Shown here: in pieces, positions 52,818 to 61,345 of the stretch
How the letters are laid out: each line of letters begins with the position of its first letter
Numbering within the stretch: position 1 is the stretch's first letter
Notes under the pieces: model-generated
Databases searched by the model: none
Told to the model about the DNA's origin: nothing
The model's input: the letters and a program-made list of their open reading frames with translations, nothing else
Source of the DNA: a bacterium (Candidatus Blackallbacteria) CG13_big_fil_rev_8_21_14_2_50_49_14
GTDB taxonomy: Bacteria; Cyanobacteriota; Sericytochromatia; UBA7694
NCBI GenBank assembly: GCA_002783405.1
Contig: PFGG01000073.1
Span: 1-64,000, forward strand
Direction of reading: 5' to 3'
Length of the DNA stretch: 64,000 bases
Program-made: the position numbers and the translations under genes

Positions 52818-52890
52818 TACCCGTAAGGGGATTCGAACCCCTGTCGCCGCCGTGAAAGGGCGGTGTCCTAGGCCTCTAGACGATACGGGC
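52818..52890 (-). tRNA. tRNA-Glu (anticodon TTC)
   Basis: A 73-nt cloverleaf that starts GCCCGTATCGTC, with anticodon loop CTTTCAC and T-arm GGTTCGAATCC. CCA is not encoded. It lies 3 nt after the tRNA-Lys CCA end and 42 nt before ahcY. Confidence 0.95.
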
Positions 52891-52893
52891 AGG

Positions 52894-52969
52894 TGGTGAG
52901 CCATCCGCGACTCGAACGCGGGACCCATTGATTAAAAGTCAATTGCTCTACCAACTGAGCTAATGGCTC
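52894..52969 (-). tRNA. tRNA-Lys (anticodon TTT)
   Basis: A 76-nt gene including an encoded CCA (52896-52894). It starts GAGCCATTAGCTCAG, has anticodon loop CTTTTAA and a perfect acceptor stem. Confidence 0.96.
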
Positions 52970-53192
52970 ATGTTACCACAGTTGTTTCGGGTTGTCATCA
53001 GGTTTTAAGAGCTGATTTTTAAGAATCTGAACTTAGCGCCTAGAGTGCGTTAAGCCGTTTTCTTGTCCGAAACATAGGTTAGTATAAACGATGGTTATGC
53101 CGGGTGCAATAGGAATCAATCCAAGAATCTTATTTTTCCTTTAATAAAATTTAATCAAGAAATTTAGATTATTTCTTCTCAGTTTAAACTTC

Positions 53193-53621
53193 TCAAAGCC
53201 ATTCTGGGGCATTCTTAAGCTCCCACAAATGGGTTTCTGATTGAATCAGCCACTGTCTCTCGTTTTCAGAAAGCAGGTCAAGCAGTTCAGGTTTTTCAAG
53301 CCAAACACAGGCAGGTTTTTCAGCCATTTGAGCAAAAAAAACTGCTGCAAAAATTAAGTTTGGCTCAGAGACACAGAGCGCCTGCCAATCCAGTCTCTGG
53401 AGTAAATGCTCAAGAAACTGTAAATTTTCAACAGGGTTGTGGGTTTGGCCCCAGAACAGAACAGAAACAGGATCTCGCACGAGCAGATGCGTGTCCCATG
53501 GACGCAAATCAGCACAGCCCAAAAGATGTAAAATGCGCCAATGCTCAGGCAGCTCTGGCAATCTCTGTGCTGATGAATTTGGGTAGGGCCCCAACCAAAC
53601 TAATTGAGAAAATTTCTTCAT
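53193..53621 (-). CDS. Hypothetical protein
   Basis: A 142-residue soluble protein rich in Leu, Trp and Pro. It resembles the N-terminal half of a Rossmann-like fold with hydrophobic strands (RILHLLGCADLRP, VSVLFWGQTHNP, PACVWLEKPELLDLLSE). I recognise no motif. It is divergent from the zinc protein, with only 25 bp between starts, so their promoters must overlap the genes. Confidence 0.55.
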   Translation of the reverse strand: MKKFSQLVWLGPYPNSSAQRLPELPEHWRILHLLGCADLRPWDTHLLVRDPVSVLFWGQTHNPVENLQFLEHLLQRLDWQALCVSEPNLIFAAVFFAQMAEKPACVWLEKPELLDLLSENERQWLIQSETHLWELKNAPEWL

Positions 53622-53646
53622 GGCAACTCCATGTTATCATAGGGGC

Positions 53647-53928
53647 ATGAGTGAAAATTGTCAGGCTGTGATTGGCTTTTTAATCCCTCGGCAGGCATGC
53701 AAAAACCTCGCTGAAACACACTGTGAAAATTGCAAAATACCCATTTGCGCAAAGCATACCCAGATAGATTCATCAGGTGCTCTGTGCCCGGTATGTGCCT
53801 TGCCCTATGATCTTAAGCATTTTAAGCTCAATGAGCAAATCCGCTTTAGCGCAGAAGATCTTGAACAGTTTTCAGAAGCCTGGCGCAAACAAAAAGGCCA
53901 GCAGGGCGGCTGGGTTGACTTTACCTGA
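53647..53928 (+). CDS. Small zinc-ribbon (B-box-like) protein
   Basis: A 93-residue protein. Cys/His pairs are spaced as in a short zinc finger: ACKNLAETHCENCKIPICAK, then H, and LCPVCALPYD. A helical tail follows (FSAEDLEQFSEAWRKQKGQ). Its function is unknown. The ATG at 53647 has AGGGG too close for a good ribosome site; an ATG at 53620 is an alternative. The glycosyltransferase-like gene overlaps its end in another frame. Confidence 0.6.
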   Translation: MSENCQAVIGFLIPRQACKNLAETHCENCKIPICAKHTQIDSSGALCPVCALPYDLKHFKLNEQIRFSAEDLEQFSEAWRKQKGQQGGWVDFT

Positions 53929-54853
53929 ACATCGGGTCTTGTTTTACGCACCAGGAGGGGGCACCGGCCATCTCAACCGGGCCTACGCACTGGCGCGAAG
54001 CTTAAAAAAAATAAGGCCCCATCTTTCCCCCTTGATCCTGACCAGTGCCCCCTTTTTACCGCCCCTGATTCAGGAAGGCCTGAGCGTCTTGCGCATGCCC
54101 TCTCCCACAGAACAAAACCAGTCAGGATTCTCCCTTCAGCTGCTTGAAACCCTGTGTTTAAAGGCCTCTCCCCAGGTCTTGCTGGTAGATACACACAGTG
54201 TAGGAATGAACGAAGACTTCGCTCAATTCTGGTCAAAATTCAAGGGGTATAAAATTTTTCTGCGCAGAGATCTTCAAACCCCGCTCCACACTGCCTATGA
54301 CCAAAACTGGTTGCTTACACCTGCTGAAAAAGGCTATTTGGTCAACAGGGAAAAAAGTGAGCTTTTCGCGCCTGAGCTGGCGCGAAAAATTTTGAGAGCC
54401 AGCAGCAATCTCCCCCTGGTCTTGATCGCCCACAATGGCCCCCCCAGCGAAACCTATGCGCTGTTCATGCGACTTTGGCTGGCCCTCAAGCATGCTCCAC
54501 TTGAACTGCGTTTTGCCTCTTTTTTATCCCCCCTGCCTGAACTAGCGGCATACTGGATACACTATTTTCCACTTTCAGAAATTTTGACTGGGGTCGATCT
54601 CTTGATTGGGGGAGGGGGATACAATTTAATTGCCGAAAGTAGGGTTTTTTCAAAAAAAATTCTAAGTTTTGCCTTTGAACGCCCCCTGGATCATCAGGCC
54701 GCCAGAATCCAACCCCATGAAATTTTGAATACAGAAGATTCACCCCAACAAATTCAAAGCAGGATTTTTTCTCGCTTAAAGGACGCACTTCCTGAGGCCA
54801 GCTCAGATCAGACAGCCCACCAACTTGCCCAGGAAATTTCTGACTTGCTTTGA
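53915..54853 (+). CDS. MurG/GT28-like glycosyltransferase
   Basis: From its first strand the protein reads VLFYAPGGGTGHLNRAYALA, the glycine-rich acceptor loop typical of MurG and related UDP-sugar transferases. Later LTGVDLLIGGGGYNLIAESR is in the position of the donor-binding loop. About 312 residues. The start is unclear: TTG at 53915 lies just before the conserved strand, while an ATG at 53831 in the same frame would add 28 residues that overlap the zinc gene. It is not MurG itself by context. The substrate is unknown. Confidence 0.72.
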   Translation: MTLPEHRVLFYAPGGGTGHLNRAYALARSLKKIRPHLSPLILTSAPFLPPLIQEGLSVLRMPSPTEQNQSGFSLQLLETLCLKASPQVLLVDTHSVGMNEDFAQFWSKFKGYKIFLRRDLQTPLHTAYDQNWLLTPAEKGYLVNREKSELFAPELARKILRASSNLPLVLIAHNGPPSETYALFMRLWLALKHAPLELRFASFLSPLPELAAYWIHYFPLSEILTGVDLLIGGGGYNLIAESRVFSKKILSFAFERPLDHQAARIQPHEILNTEDSPQQIQSRIFSRLKDALPEASSDQTAHQLAQEISDLL

Positions 54854-54904
54854 GATATTTCTTGGCGCTTTCTGCATAAAACCATTCTGTTATTGCGCAC
54901 GGGG

Positions 54905-54916
54905 GCAGTATACTGC
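54905..54916. promoter_or_regulatory. 12-bp palindrome upstream of mgtE
   Basis: The perfect palindrome GCAGTATACTGC contains TATACT, a fair -10, 27 bp before the mgtE ATG. It could be an operator; this is a single-site observation. Confidence 0.3.
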
Positions 54917-54942
54917 AGGCAGTGCTGTTTCAGGAGCTTCGC

Positions 54943-56307
54943 ATGCCCACTGATAAACTCAATCTGGATTTTTTACCACGCCATCTGACCTTGCTCTTAG
55001 AGCAGGAAAAAAAATCTGAAATTCAGGCGCTTTTAAGCCAATTCAGGCCTGAAGACGTCGCCGAAATTCTGCTGCAACTTGAAGAGGAACAGATCCGTCA
55101 GGTTTTGACCTGGATTGATGCAGAATTGGCGAGTGAATTGGTGATTCATATTGATTCAGATTATTGGCATGAGTTGCTGACGCCCCTGAATGAAACCCGT
55201 CTGGTTGAAATTATTGAAGAACTGCCCTCAGATGAAGCGGCCGACTTGCTGAATGAATTGGACGATGAACTCTCAGAAAAAATTCTTGAATCTCAGGCAA
55301 ACTCAGAGTCTTTTCGCAATTTAAGCAATCTTCTGCAATACCCGGATGACGCTGCCGGCGCCTTGATGAATCCAGATATTGTCTATGTACCTGAATCCTT
55401 GAATACCGATCAGGCCCTGGCCATGATCCGCGAAAATATTGAATCCTTTAAAGATATCAACTATATCTATATCACCGATGAAAAACAGCGGCTCACAGGC
55501 GTTTTGCCCCTGCCCTCACTGATAGCAGCCCCCCACCAGTCCTTGATTGAAGAAGTCATGAGCCGTGATGTGATTGCCGTCGATGTCATGATGGATGAAG
55601 ACGACGTGGTGGATATTGTACGCAAATATGAACTCATGACTGTCCCGGTGATCGATGTGCATCAACGCTTGATCGGCATTATCACCGTTGACGATATTAT
55701 GGATGTTATGGAAGAACAGGCCGATGAAGAGGCCTATAAAATGGCTGCTTTGGGAGACCCTGACAATCAATCTTCAGCCTTTGAAGCTGCCATGGCCCGC
55801 ATTCCCTGGTTATTGGTCTGCCTGGGCGGTTCTATGTCTGCTGGTACGATCATCCATCTCTACCAAAGTACCTTGGAGCAAGCCATTGTTCTAGCCTCTT
55901 TTATGCCCGCAGTCATGGGCATGGCAGGCAATACCGGCGTGCAAACCTCTACTCTGTTGATTCGCAATATGGGCGGGGGCCCCACTCCCCGCCATTTTCT
56001 CTGGCGCATGGTACTCCAAGAGTTTCGCACTGCTTTTGTGATTGGCTTACTCTGTGGCAGTATTGCCAGTTCCGTTGCGTTTTTCCTCTTTCATGCCAAT
56101 CCTTGGATTGGTGGGGTTATTGGTCTGTCACTCTGTTTAAGTATTTTGTTCTCAACCTTTTTAGGAACCAGTATCCCCTTTCTGTTTCAAAAATTCTCAA
56201 TTGACCCTGCTGTTGCCTCTGGCCCCTTTGTGACCACCATCAACGACTCAACGGCCCTGATCATTTATTTGGGAATCGCCAGTGCCATCCTTCCCTTTCT
56301 TCATTAG
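54943..56307 (+). CDS. mgtE: Magnesium transporter MgtE
   Basis: A 454-residue homodimeric Mg2+ channel. An N-terminal superhelical domain (acidic, LLQLEEEQIRQVL) leads to two CBS domains (residues ~130-255, with MSRDVIAVDVMMDEDDV and LMTVPVIDVHQRLIGIITVD), which sense cytosolic Mg2+. Five membrane segments follow, with the pore signature PAVMGMAGNTGVQTSTL and a final FVTTINDSTALIIY. The ATG at 54943 has CAGGAG 6 nt upstream, better than 54922. Confidence 0.95.
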   Translation: MPTDKLNLDFLPRHLTLLLEQEKKSEIQALLSQFRPEDVAEILLQLEEEQIRQVLTWIDAELASELVIHIDSDYWHELLTPLNETRLVEIIEELPSDEAADLLNELDDELSEKILESQANSESFRNLSNLLQYPDDAAGALMNPDIVYVPESLNTDQALAMIRENIESFKDINYIYITDEKQRLTGVLPLPSLIAAPHQSLIEEVMSRDVIAVDVMMDEDDVVDIVRKYELMTVPVIDVHQRLIGIITVDDIMDVMEEQADEEAYKMAALGDPDNQSSAFEAAMARIPWLLVCLGGSMSAGTIIHLYQSTLEQAIVLASFMPAVMGMAGNTGVQTSTLLIRNMGGGPTPRHFLWRMVLQEFRTAFVIGLLCGSIASSVAFFLFHANPWIGGVIGLSLCLSILFSTFLGTSIPFLFQKFSIDPAVASGPFVTTINDSTALIIYLGIASAILPFLH

Positions 56308-56396
56308 TTCTTAAACTTTTTTTATTGTCAGTATAAGAAAGAATCTCCAGTTTTCAGGCATAACTAAATTATTAATGAATGCGTAGAGGATATCCA

Positions 56397-57812
56397 ATGA
56401 AAGTATTTGCCCGTCTGTCTTCCGCTCTGCTTGGCCTGACTGTTATGGTTGGTTGCTCTTCTCAAACTCTGCCTTTGGCACTCAATCCCGCACGTGTACC
56501 TGCCCAACTTGGCAGCATGAGTACGCGCGCAGCCAGCCCTCTTGCCAGTTCCCAGTTGATGGTCACAGACCATTTTACCCAATGGATCAAATCGCAACAG
56601 CCAAGCAACCGTCAAATCGGTGCTGCCTCTGAAGAAATTACGCAAGGCGCACCCGTAGATGGTCAAGCCGTAGACAAACTGCCTCCTGTCCAGGCCAAAC
56701 CCTTTACCTATTTCACCTATGAAGCTTTGGACAATAACCTTTTCGGAGATTTAAACCGCGTATTAGACGCCCTTGAGTTGGTGGGCAGCAATTCACAAAT
56801 GAACTTACTCGCTCAAACCGACAGCTATGGTGGTGGCAATACTGCCCGCTACTATATTTCTCCCAATAAAGAATTCAATGATAATGCGCCGATTGTAGCT
56901 TCTCCCTATGTCAAACTGGGGCCCGATGCTGAAAATTCAGGCGATCCCCGCACCCTCGCAAATGCCCTCAACTGGGCCTATAAGGCTTACCCTGCCCGCT
57001 ATAACTGGTTGAATATCAGTTCTCATGGTATGGGTTTTGCAGGCATCGCCTATGATGACGCTCCTGAAGCCAGCATGAATATTATGAGTTTTGCCCAAGG
57101 TGTTCGCCAGGGCATGGGCGGCAAAAAGTTGGATATTGTCAGTTTTGATGCCTGTCTGATGGCGACTGTCGAAGTCGGTTCTGAATTGCAGGATGTCGCC
57201 AATATCATGGTCGGTTCTGAAGATTCCACCTATTATTGGGGTCACGGTTATGCACAGACCATGGCAAAAATTGCCCAAAATCCTGCTGCCATGAATCCTG
57301 ATCAAATCGTTCGCTCGATGGTTCTGGATGTCCACAGCAAGGGCGCAGGCAACCAAACCCTGACGATTTCTGCAACTGACCTTCGCAAAATGAGCGCACT
57401 CGAACCTGAATTGGATTTGCTCGCTCGCGCTCTGCGCAAAGCATTGGCTGGCCCTCAGCGCGCCAATGTGATTCGCGCCATGCAACTTACCCGTGAGTTT
57501 CATCTGGGTGAAAATATTCCCTTCCGTGATCTCAACCGGATTCTGAATCTTTCCAAAACCAATATCCAAGATCCCGCTGTTGCACAGGCTGCAGATCGCA
57601 TCAACAATGTCCTGTTCCGCCGTGGCCTGATCATGCTGGCCCGTCAGAACAAACTTGAAAAGGGTGAAGGTCGTGGACTTTCAATTTACCTGCCCACCGA
57701 TGGCCAGGGTGTCAGCCAGACCTACCGCCAGACACGTCTGGCACGCTCAACCCAGTGGGACGAATTCCTGCTGGATCTGAACGCAGCAATTGCCACACCG
57801 GCCACCCGCTAA
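56397..57812 (+). CDS. Clostripain-family (C11) cysteine peptidase lipoprotein
   Basis: A 471-residue precursor. A lipoprotein signal (LLGLTVMVGC) precedes about 100 linker residues. The peptidase core has NWLNISSHGMGFAG (catalytic His) and LDIVSFDACLMATVEVGSEL (catalytic Cys), followed by VGSEDSTYYWGHGY. C11 peptidases of this type cleave after basic residues. GRGLSIYLPTDGQG near the end is also family-like. The start ATG at 56397 has GAGG 9 nt upstream. It probably sits on the outer membrane or faces the periplasm (inference). Confidence 0.85.
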   Translation: MKVFARLSSALLGLTVMVGCSSQTLPLALNPARVPAQLGSMSTRAASPLASSQLMVTDHFTQWIKSQQPSNRQIGAASEEITQGAPVDGQAVDKLPPVQAKPFTYFTYEALDNNLFGDLNRVLDALELVGSNSQMNLLAQTDSYGGGNTARYYISPNKEFNDNAPIVASPYVKLGPDAENSGDPRTLANALNWAYKAYPARYNWLNISSHGMGFAGIAYDDAPEASMNIMSFAQGVRQGMGGKKLDIVSFDACLMATVEVGSELQDVANIMVGSEDSTYYWGHGYAQTMAKIAQNPAAMNPDQIVRSMVLDVHSKGAGNQTLTISATDLRKMSALEPELDLLARALRKALAGPQRANVIRAMQLTREFHLGENIPFRDLNRILNLSKTNIQDPAVAQAADRINNVLFRRGLIMLARQNKLEKGEGRGLSIYLPTDGQGVSQTYRQTRLARSTQWDEFLLDLNAAIATPATR

Positions 57813-57848
57813 ATTAAAAGTTTCCTTTTTATACTCTCTACGCTATTG

Positions 57849-57879
57849 GGGGCGAAATTTCGCCCCTTTTTCTTTTTTT
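57849..57879 (+). terminator. Rho-independent terminator after the C11 peptidase gene
   Basis: A perfect 9-bp palindromic stem (57849-57857 with 57858-57866) is followed by a T-rich run to 57879. Confidence 0.85.
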
Positions 57880-57907
57880 GAAAACTGAGATTAAATAGCT
57901 CTCTGCT

Positions 57908-57937
57908 TTGACAAGCCGCCCCTGAGCTGGGGATAAT
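57908..57937 (+). promoter_or_regulatory. Sigma70-type promoter of the kynA operon
   Basis: TTGACA (57908-57913), an 18-bp spacer and GATAAT (57932-57937). The predicted start near 57944 lies after an ATG at 57936, which supports the ATG at 57969 as the true start. Confidence 0.7.
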
Positions 57938-57968
57938 GGAAATTAGCATTTTCTGGAAAGTGACTCCT

Positions 57969-59075
57969 ATGGCAGAACAAAACGCCTCTTCACCGGTTTA
58001 TTACGCAGACTATCTCAAGCTTGATAAAATTTTAGATGCTCAGAAACCACTCAGCAATCTTGAAGGCCAAGCTGCACATGATGAAATGCTTTTTATCATT
58101 ATTCATCAAGCCTATGAGCTCTGGTTTAAACAGGTTCTTCACGAACTGGATTCAGTCATGGCATTCTTTCGCCAACCCACCGTCAGTGAAGATCAAATGG
58201 GAATTGCTGTCGCGCGTCTGGAGCGAATCATTGAAATACAACGCCTGATGCTGATGCAGATGCAAGTCTTGCAAACTATGCAACCCCTTGATTTTCTTGA
58301 TTTTCGTGATCAACTCTATCCAGCTTCAGGTTTCCAGTCTTATCAGTTCAGGATCCTCGAAAACCGTTTGGGCTTAAAACCTGAACAAAGGGTGCCCTAC
58401 CACCAGGGGCGTTACGATGCCAGTTTGGATGCGCGCCACCAAAATCTTTTGAAAACAGCTGAGTCTGAGCCTTCTTTGCTCGAACTGGTTGAAAAATGGC
58501 TGGAGAGAACCCCCTTCTTAACCTTTGGGGGATTTGACTTTTGGGAATCTTACCGCCAGGCTGTTGAAGCTCTTTTTGACGGGGATGCAGCAAGAATTTC
58601 AAGCAATCCCCTGCTGGGCAGTGAAGATATCCAACAACATTTGGCAAGACTCCACAGCACCCGTGAAACCTTTGCCACGCTTTTTTCTGAAGCACAGTAT
58701 CAAGAACTCCAGCACAAAGGGGAGCGCCGCCTCTCCTATAAAGCCACCAAAGCAGCCCTGCTGATTCTGCTCTATCGAGAGCGCCCCATTCTTCATCTGC
58801 CCTACCGCCTGCTCAATGCCTTGAGCACCATCGACGAACTGCTGACCACCTGGCGTTATCGCCATGCCCTCAATGTTCAGCGTATGATTGGAACCAAAGT
58901 AGGCACCGGGGGCTCAATGGGCTTTGAGTATTTATTGCAGACCATGGCTTCTCACCGCATTTTTGGAGATTTTAATCAACTTTCCACCTTTATGATTCCC
59001 CGTTCAGCCCTGCCCGATCTGCCCACAGAAATTGAACGCCAATTGGGCTTCTTTTACCAGGGGGAACCCGTATGA
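57969..59075 (+). CDS. kynA: Tryptophan 2,3-dioxygenase
   Basis: A 368-residue haem enzyme that opens the indole ring of L-tryptophan with O2 to N-formylkynurenine. HDEMLFIIIHQAYELWFKQ is the family's active-site start. TTWRYRHALNVQRMIG contains the proximal haem histidine, followed by GTGGSMGFEYL. It is longer than the Xanthomonas enzyme (298) through an insert in the middle. No kynurenine formamidase or kynureninase is adjacent. The stop overlaps the SDR start (ATGA). Confidence 0.95.
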   Translation: MAEQNASSPVYYADYLKLDKILDAQKPLSNLEGQAAHDEMLFIIIHQAYELWFKQVLHELDSVMAFFRQPTVSEDQMGIAVARLERIIEIQRLMLMQMQVLQTMQPLDFLDFRDQLYPASGFQSYQFRILENRLGLKPEQRVPYHQGRYDASLDARHQNLLKTAESEPSLLELVEKWLERTPFLTFGGFDFWESYRQAVEALFDGDAARISSNPLLGSEDIQQHLARLHSTRETFATLFSEAQYQELQHKGERRLSYKATKAALLILLYRERPILHLPYRLLNALSTIDELLTTWRYRHALNVQRMIGTKVGTGGSMGFEYLLQTMASHRIFGDFNQLSTFMIPRSALPDLPTEIERQLGFFYQGEPV

Positions 59076-59863
59076 AGACCCTCAGCCTGGAAGGAAAACG
59101 CGCACTTGTATGCGGGGCCAGCAAAGGAATTGGCAAAGCCGTTGCAATGCTTCTGGCTGAACGGGGTGCAGAAGTCGTCGCCGTGGCCCGCAATGCCAAT
59201 ACCTTAAAACAATTGGTAAACGAACTGCCCACACCAAATCATCAAGCGCACAGTTGGCTGGCTGCAGATTTCAGTTCGCCATCGCTTCTGGCCAGTGAAT
59301 TGCAAACCTTTCTGGCCGGAGAAGCCCCCTTCCAGATTCTGATCCACAATACGGGTGGGCCTCCCCCCGGCCTTATTCATCAAGCGTCGCTGGAAGCTTT
59401 CAGTCTGGCGTTTGCTCAGCATCTGCTTGCGGGTCAAGTCTTGGTGCAGGCTTTACTGCCTGGCATGCAAGCCAGCCAATATGGCCGCATCATCAATATT
59501 GTCTCCACCTCTGTCCGTCAACCGATTCCTGGTTTGGGGGTTTCAAATACCGTGCGGGCTGCAGTTGCCGCCTGGGCAAAAACCCTGGCCGATGAACTGG
59601 CTCCCATGGGCATTACCGTCAATAATGTTTTGCCAGGTTTTACCCGCACCGAGCGCTTGGCTCAGATTATTGCCACCCGCGCAGAAAAACAGGGCCTCAG
59701 CCCTGAAGCAGTGGAGGCAGCCATGCTCGCAGAAGTTCCTGCTGGCCGTTTTGCTGAACCTGAAGAAACCGCTGAAGCCGTTGCTTTTCTTGCTTCCCAA
59801 GCCGCGAGTTATATTACAGGCACCCATTTACCCGTCGATGGTGGGCGTTTGAGGCCACTGTAA
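59072..59863 (+). CDS. Short-chain dehydrogenase/reductase-fold protein lacking the catalytic Tyr/Lys
   Basis: A 263-residue SDR. ALVCGASKGIGKAVAMLLA binds the nucleotide, LIHNTGGPPPG is the structural motif, INIVSTSVRQ contains the catalytic-position Ser, and ITVNNVLPGFTRTERL and ITGTHLPVDGG end the fold. Where YxxxK is expected the sequence is SNTVR, so Tyr is Ser and Lys is Arg. Some FabG-like relatives show the same change; normal reductase chemistry is doubtful. Translational coupling to kynA suggests a role in tryptophan breakdown or handling of a product (inference). Confidence 0.85.
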   Translation: MKTLSLEGKRALVCGASKGIGKAVAMLLAERGAEVVAVARNANTLKQLVNELPTPNHQAHSWLAADFSSPSLLASELQTFLAGEAPFQILIHNTGGPPPGLIHQASLEAFSLAFAQHLLAGQVLVQALLPGMQASQYGRIINIVSTSVRQPIPGLGVSNTVRAAVAAWAKTLADELAPMGITVNNVLPGFTRTERLAQIIATRAEKQGLSPEAVEAAMLAEVPAGRFAEPEETAEAVAFLASQAASYITGTHLPVDGGRLRPL

Positions 59864-59886
59864 GTAAAGAATAATGTTTTCTAGCT

Positions 59887-60954
59887 TCAACTAAAAAACA
59901 GTGGCATTTCTTTCAAAAATTTAAAGATCTTCTGATGGGCCACAGGAATGGCCTGGGCTTGATTTTGACAGGGATCATGCCAGCTCCAATGGCCTGGCAA
60001 ATCAGGGAAAGTTCTCTTTCCCAATTCTGGGATCGCCCAAATCTGCATTTCAAGCTGACGATGCGTTAAGGTATGTGAAACCGTTCCGATCGCTTGAGGT
60101 TCAGCGATCTGAAGCCCCGTTTCATTGAGAATCAGCGTTTCCAAACGGGAGAGATCGGATTCCCAGGGCAAGACCCATAATTGGTGAAAAATTCCACTTT
60201 CACGTTGTTGCCGCAACAAATATTTGCCCTGATACCGAATAAGAGCCACCTGCAAGTCTAAGCGCTTGATTTTGGTTTTACTGCTTTTAATAGGAAACTG
60301 CTCTGGATCAGCCTGAATTTTTGCCAAACAGCCTGTGTGAAGGGGGCAATCCTGACAGAGCGGATTGACAGGTTTGCAAACAGTGGCCCCCAATTCCATC
60401 AAGGCCTGATTGAAGTCTCCAGGCCGTACAGGGTCCAGTAAAATACGCACCTGTTGATCCAGCCAGCGTTGGGCGGGTGGCTTGTCAATCGGATCGGCAT
60501 AGGCGTAGAGACGTGAAAATACGCGATTGACATTGCCATCAATCGCAGGTTCGCAGATATCAAAGGCAATGCTGGCAATCGCTCCGGCAGTATAAGGGCC
60601 GACCCCCGGAATTTTAAGCAAATCTTCAACCCGAGAGGGCATTTCTCCAGCAAATTCAGCCAGAACAAACTGTGCTCCCTTTTGCAGATTGCGGGCCCGA
60701 CTGTAATAGCCCAACCCTTCCCAGAGTTTTAAGACCTTTTCGCTGGGGCTCTGGGCCAAAGCTTCAAGCGTGGGAAAGGCTTCTAAAAAACGTTTGAAAT
60801 AAGGTTTAACGGTATTGACCTGGGTTTGCTGCAACATGATCTCAGAAACCCAAATCTGGTAAGGGTCTTTGCTTTCACGCCAGGGCATCTGACGCAATTC
60901 AGGCTGAAACCAGCCCAAAAGATTTGCTCGGAATCGCTCAGGGCTTAGTTTCAT
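59887..60954 (-). CDS. mutY: A/G-specific adenine glycosylase
   Basis: A 355-residue DNA repair enzyme that removes A opposite 8-oxoG. MPWRESKDPYQIWVSEIMLQ leads into QTQV, and the helix-hairpin-helix LLKIPGVGPYTAGAI and the catalytic Asp region AIDGNVNRVFSRL follow. The [4Fe-4S] loop CKPVNPLCQDCPLHTGC has the exact C-x6-C-x2-C-x5-C. The C-terminal NUDIX-like domain recognises 8-oxoG. The ATG overlaps the stop of the small cytochrome gene upstream (ATGA). Confidence 0.95.
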   Translation of the reverse strand: MKLSPERFRANLLGWFQPELRQMPWRESKDPYQIWVSEIMLQQTQVNTVKPYFKRFLEAFPTLEALAQSPSEKVLKLWEGLGYYSRARNLQKGAQFVLAEFAGEMPSRVEDLLKIPGVGPYTAGAIASIAFDICEPAIDGNVNRVFSRLYAYADPIDKPPAQRWLDQQVRILLDPVRPGDFNQALMELGATVCKPVNPLCQDCPLHTGCLAKIQADPEQFPIKSSKTKIKRLDLQVALIRYQGKYLLRQQRESGIFHQLWVLPWESDLSRLETLILNETGLQIAEPQAIGTVSHTLTHRQLEMQIWAIPELGKRTFPDLPGHWSWHDPCQNQAQAIPVAHQKIFKFLKEMPLFFS

Positions 60955-61256
60955 GAGTCCGCTGTAACTGCCAGAATATAATCGCGAATCGCACGGGCTT
61001 CGTCTTCATTGATGATTTTTTGCTGCAAATAGCGCAATAGAATGATTTCAATCGTGACGTTGTGGCGGTAAAAATCTGGCGCAATCAGCAAATGACACTG
61101 ACCACAGCGTTGGATATAGACCTTTTTCTCTTTTTCTATACTTTCATTGCCCGGCAAATCAGCAGCCCGAATTTTGGGGGCAAAGAAATAGGTCAATAAA
61201 CAGCCTGAAAGCAGGAATGTACTGAATAAAACAATGATGAATGGCAGGCGTTTCAT
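60951..61256 (-). CDS. Small membrane-anchored c-type cytochrome
   Basis: A 101-residue precursor. The N-terminal hydrophobic segment (FIIVLFSTFLLSGC) is a lipoprotein-like signal or anchor. One haem site, QRCGQCHLLIAPDFY, lies near residue 52. A helix with LLRYLQQKIINEDEARAIRDY closes the small fold; the axial ligand is not obvious, since no methionine is present after the haem motif. The ATG at 61256 is chosen; a GTG at 61274 is less likely. Coupled by ATGA to mutY. Confidence 0.8.
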   Translation of the reverse strand: MKRLPFIIVLFSTFLLSGCLLTYFFAPKIRAADLPGNESIEKEKKVYIQRCGQCHLLIAPDFYRHNVTIEIILLRYLQQKIINEDEARAIRDYILAVTADS

Positions 61257-61345
61257 GAAAAAACAGTGTAACACAGGCCAGACAGCTTTAGAGCGAGCGA
61301 ATGAGAAGCGGCAGGAAGAACAAGCTGGTCTTGTTTTGATTCTGA

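Noticed and set aside
52776-52928. N-terminal extension of ahcY
   Set aside because: The frame remains open through tRNA-Glu and into tRNA-Lys, but these residues do not match the family, which starts at YDITD.
56937-57569. Minus-strand open frame of 210 codons
   Set aside because: It is antisense to the C11 peptidase, whose catalytic motifs are intact.
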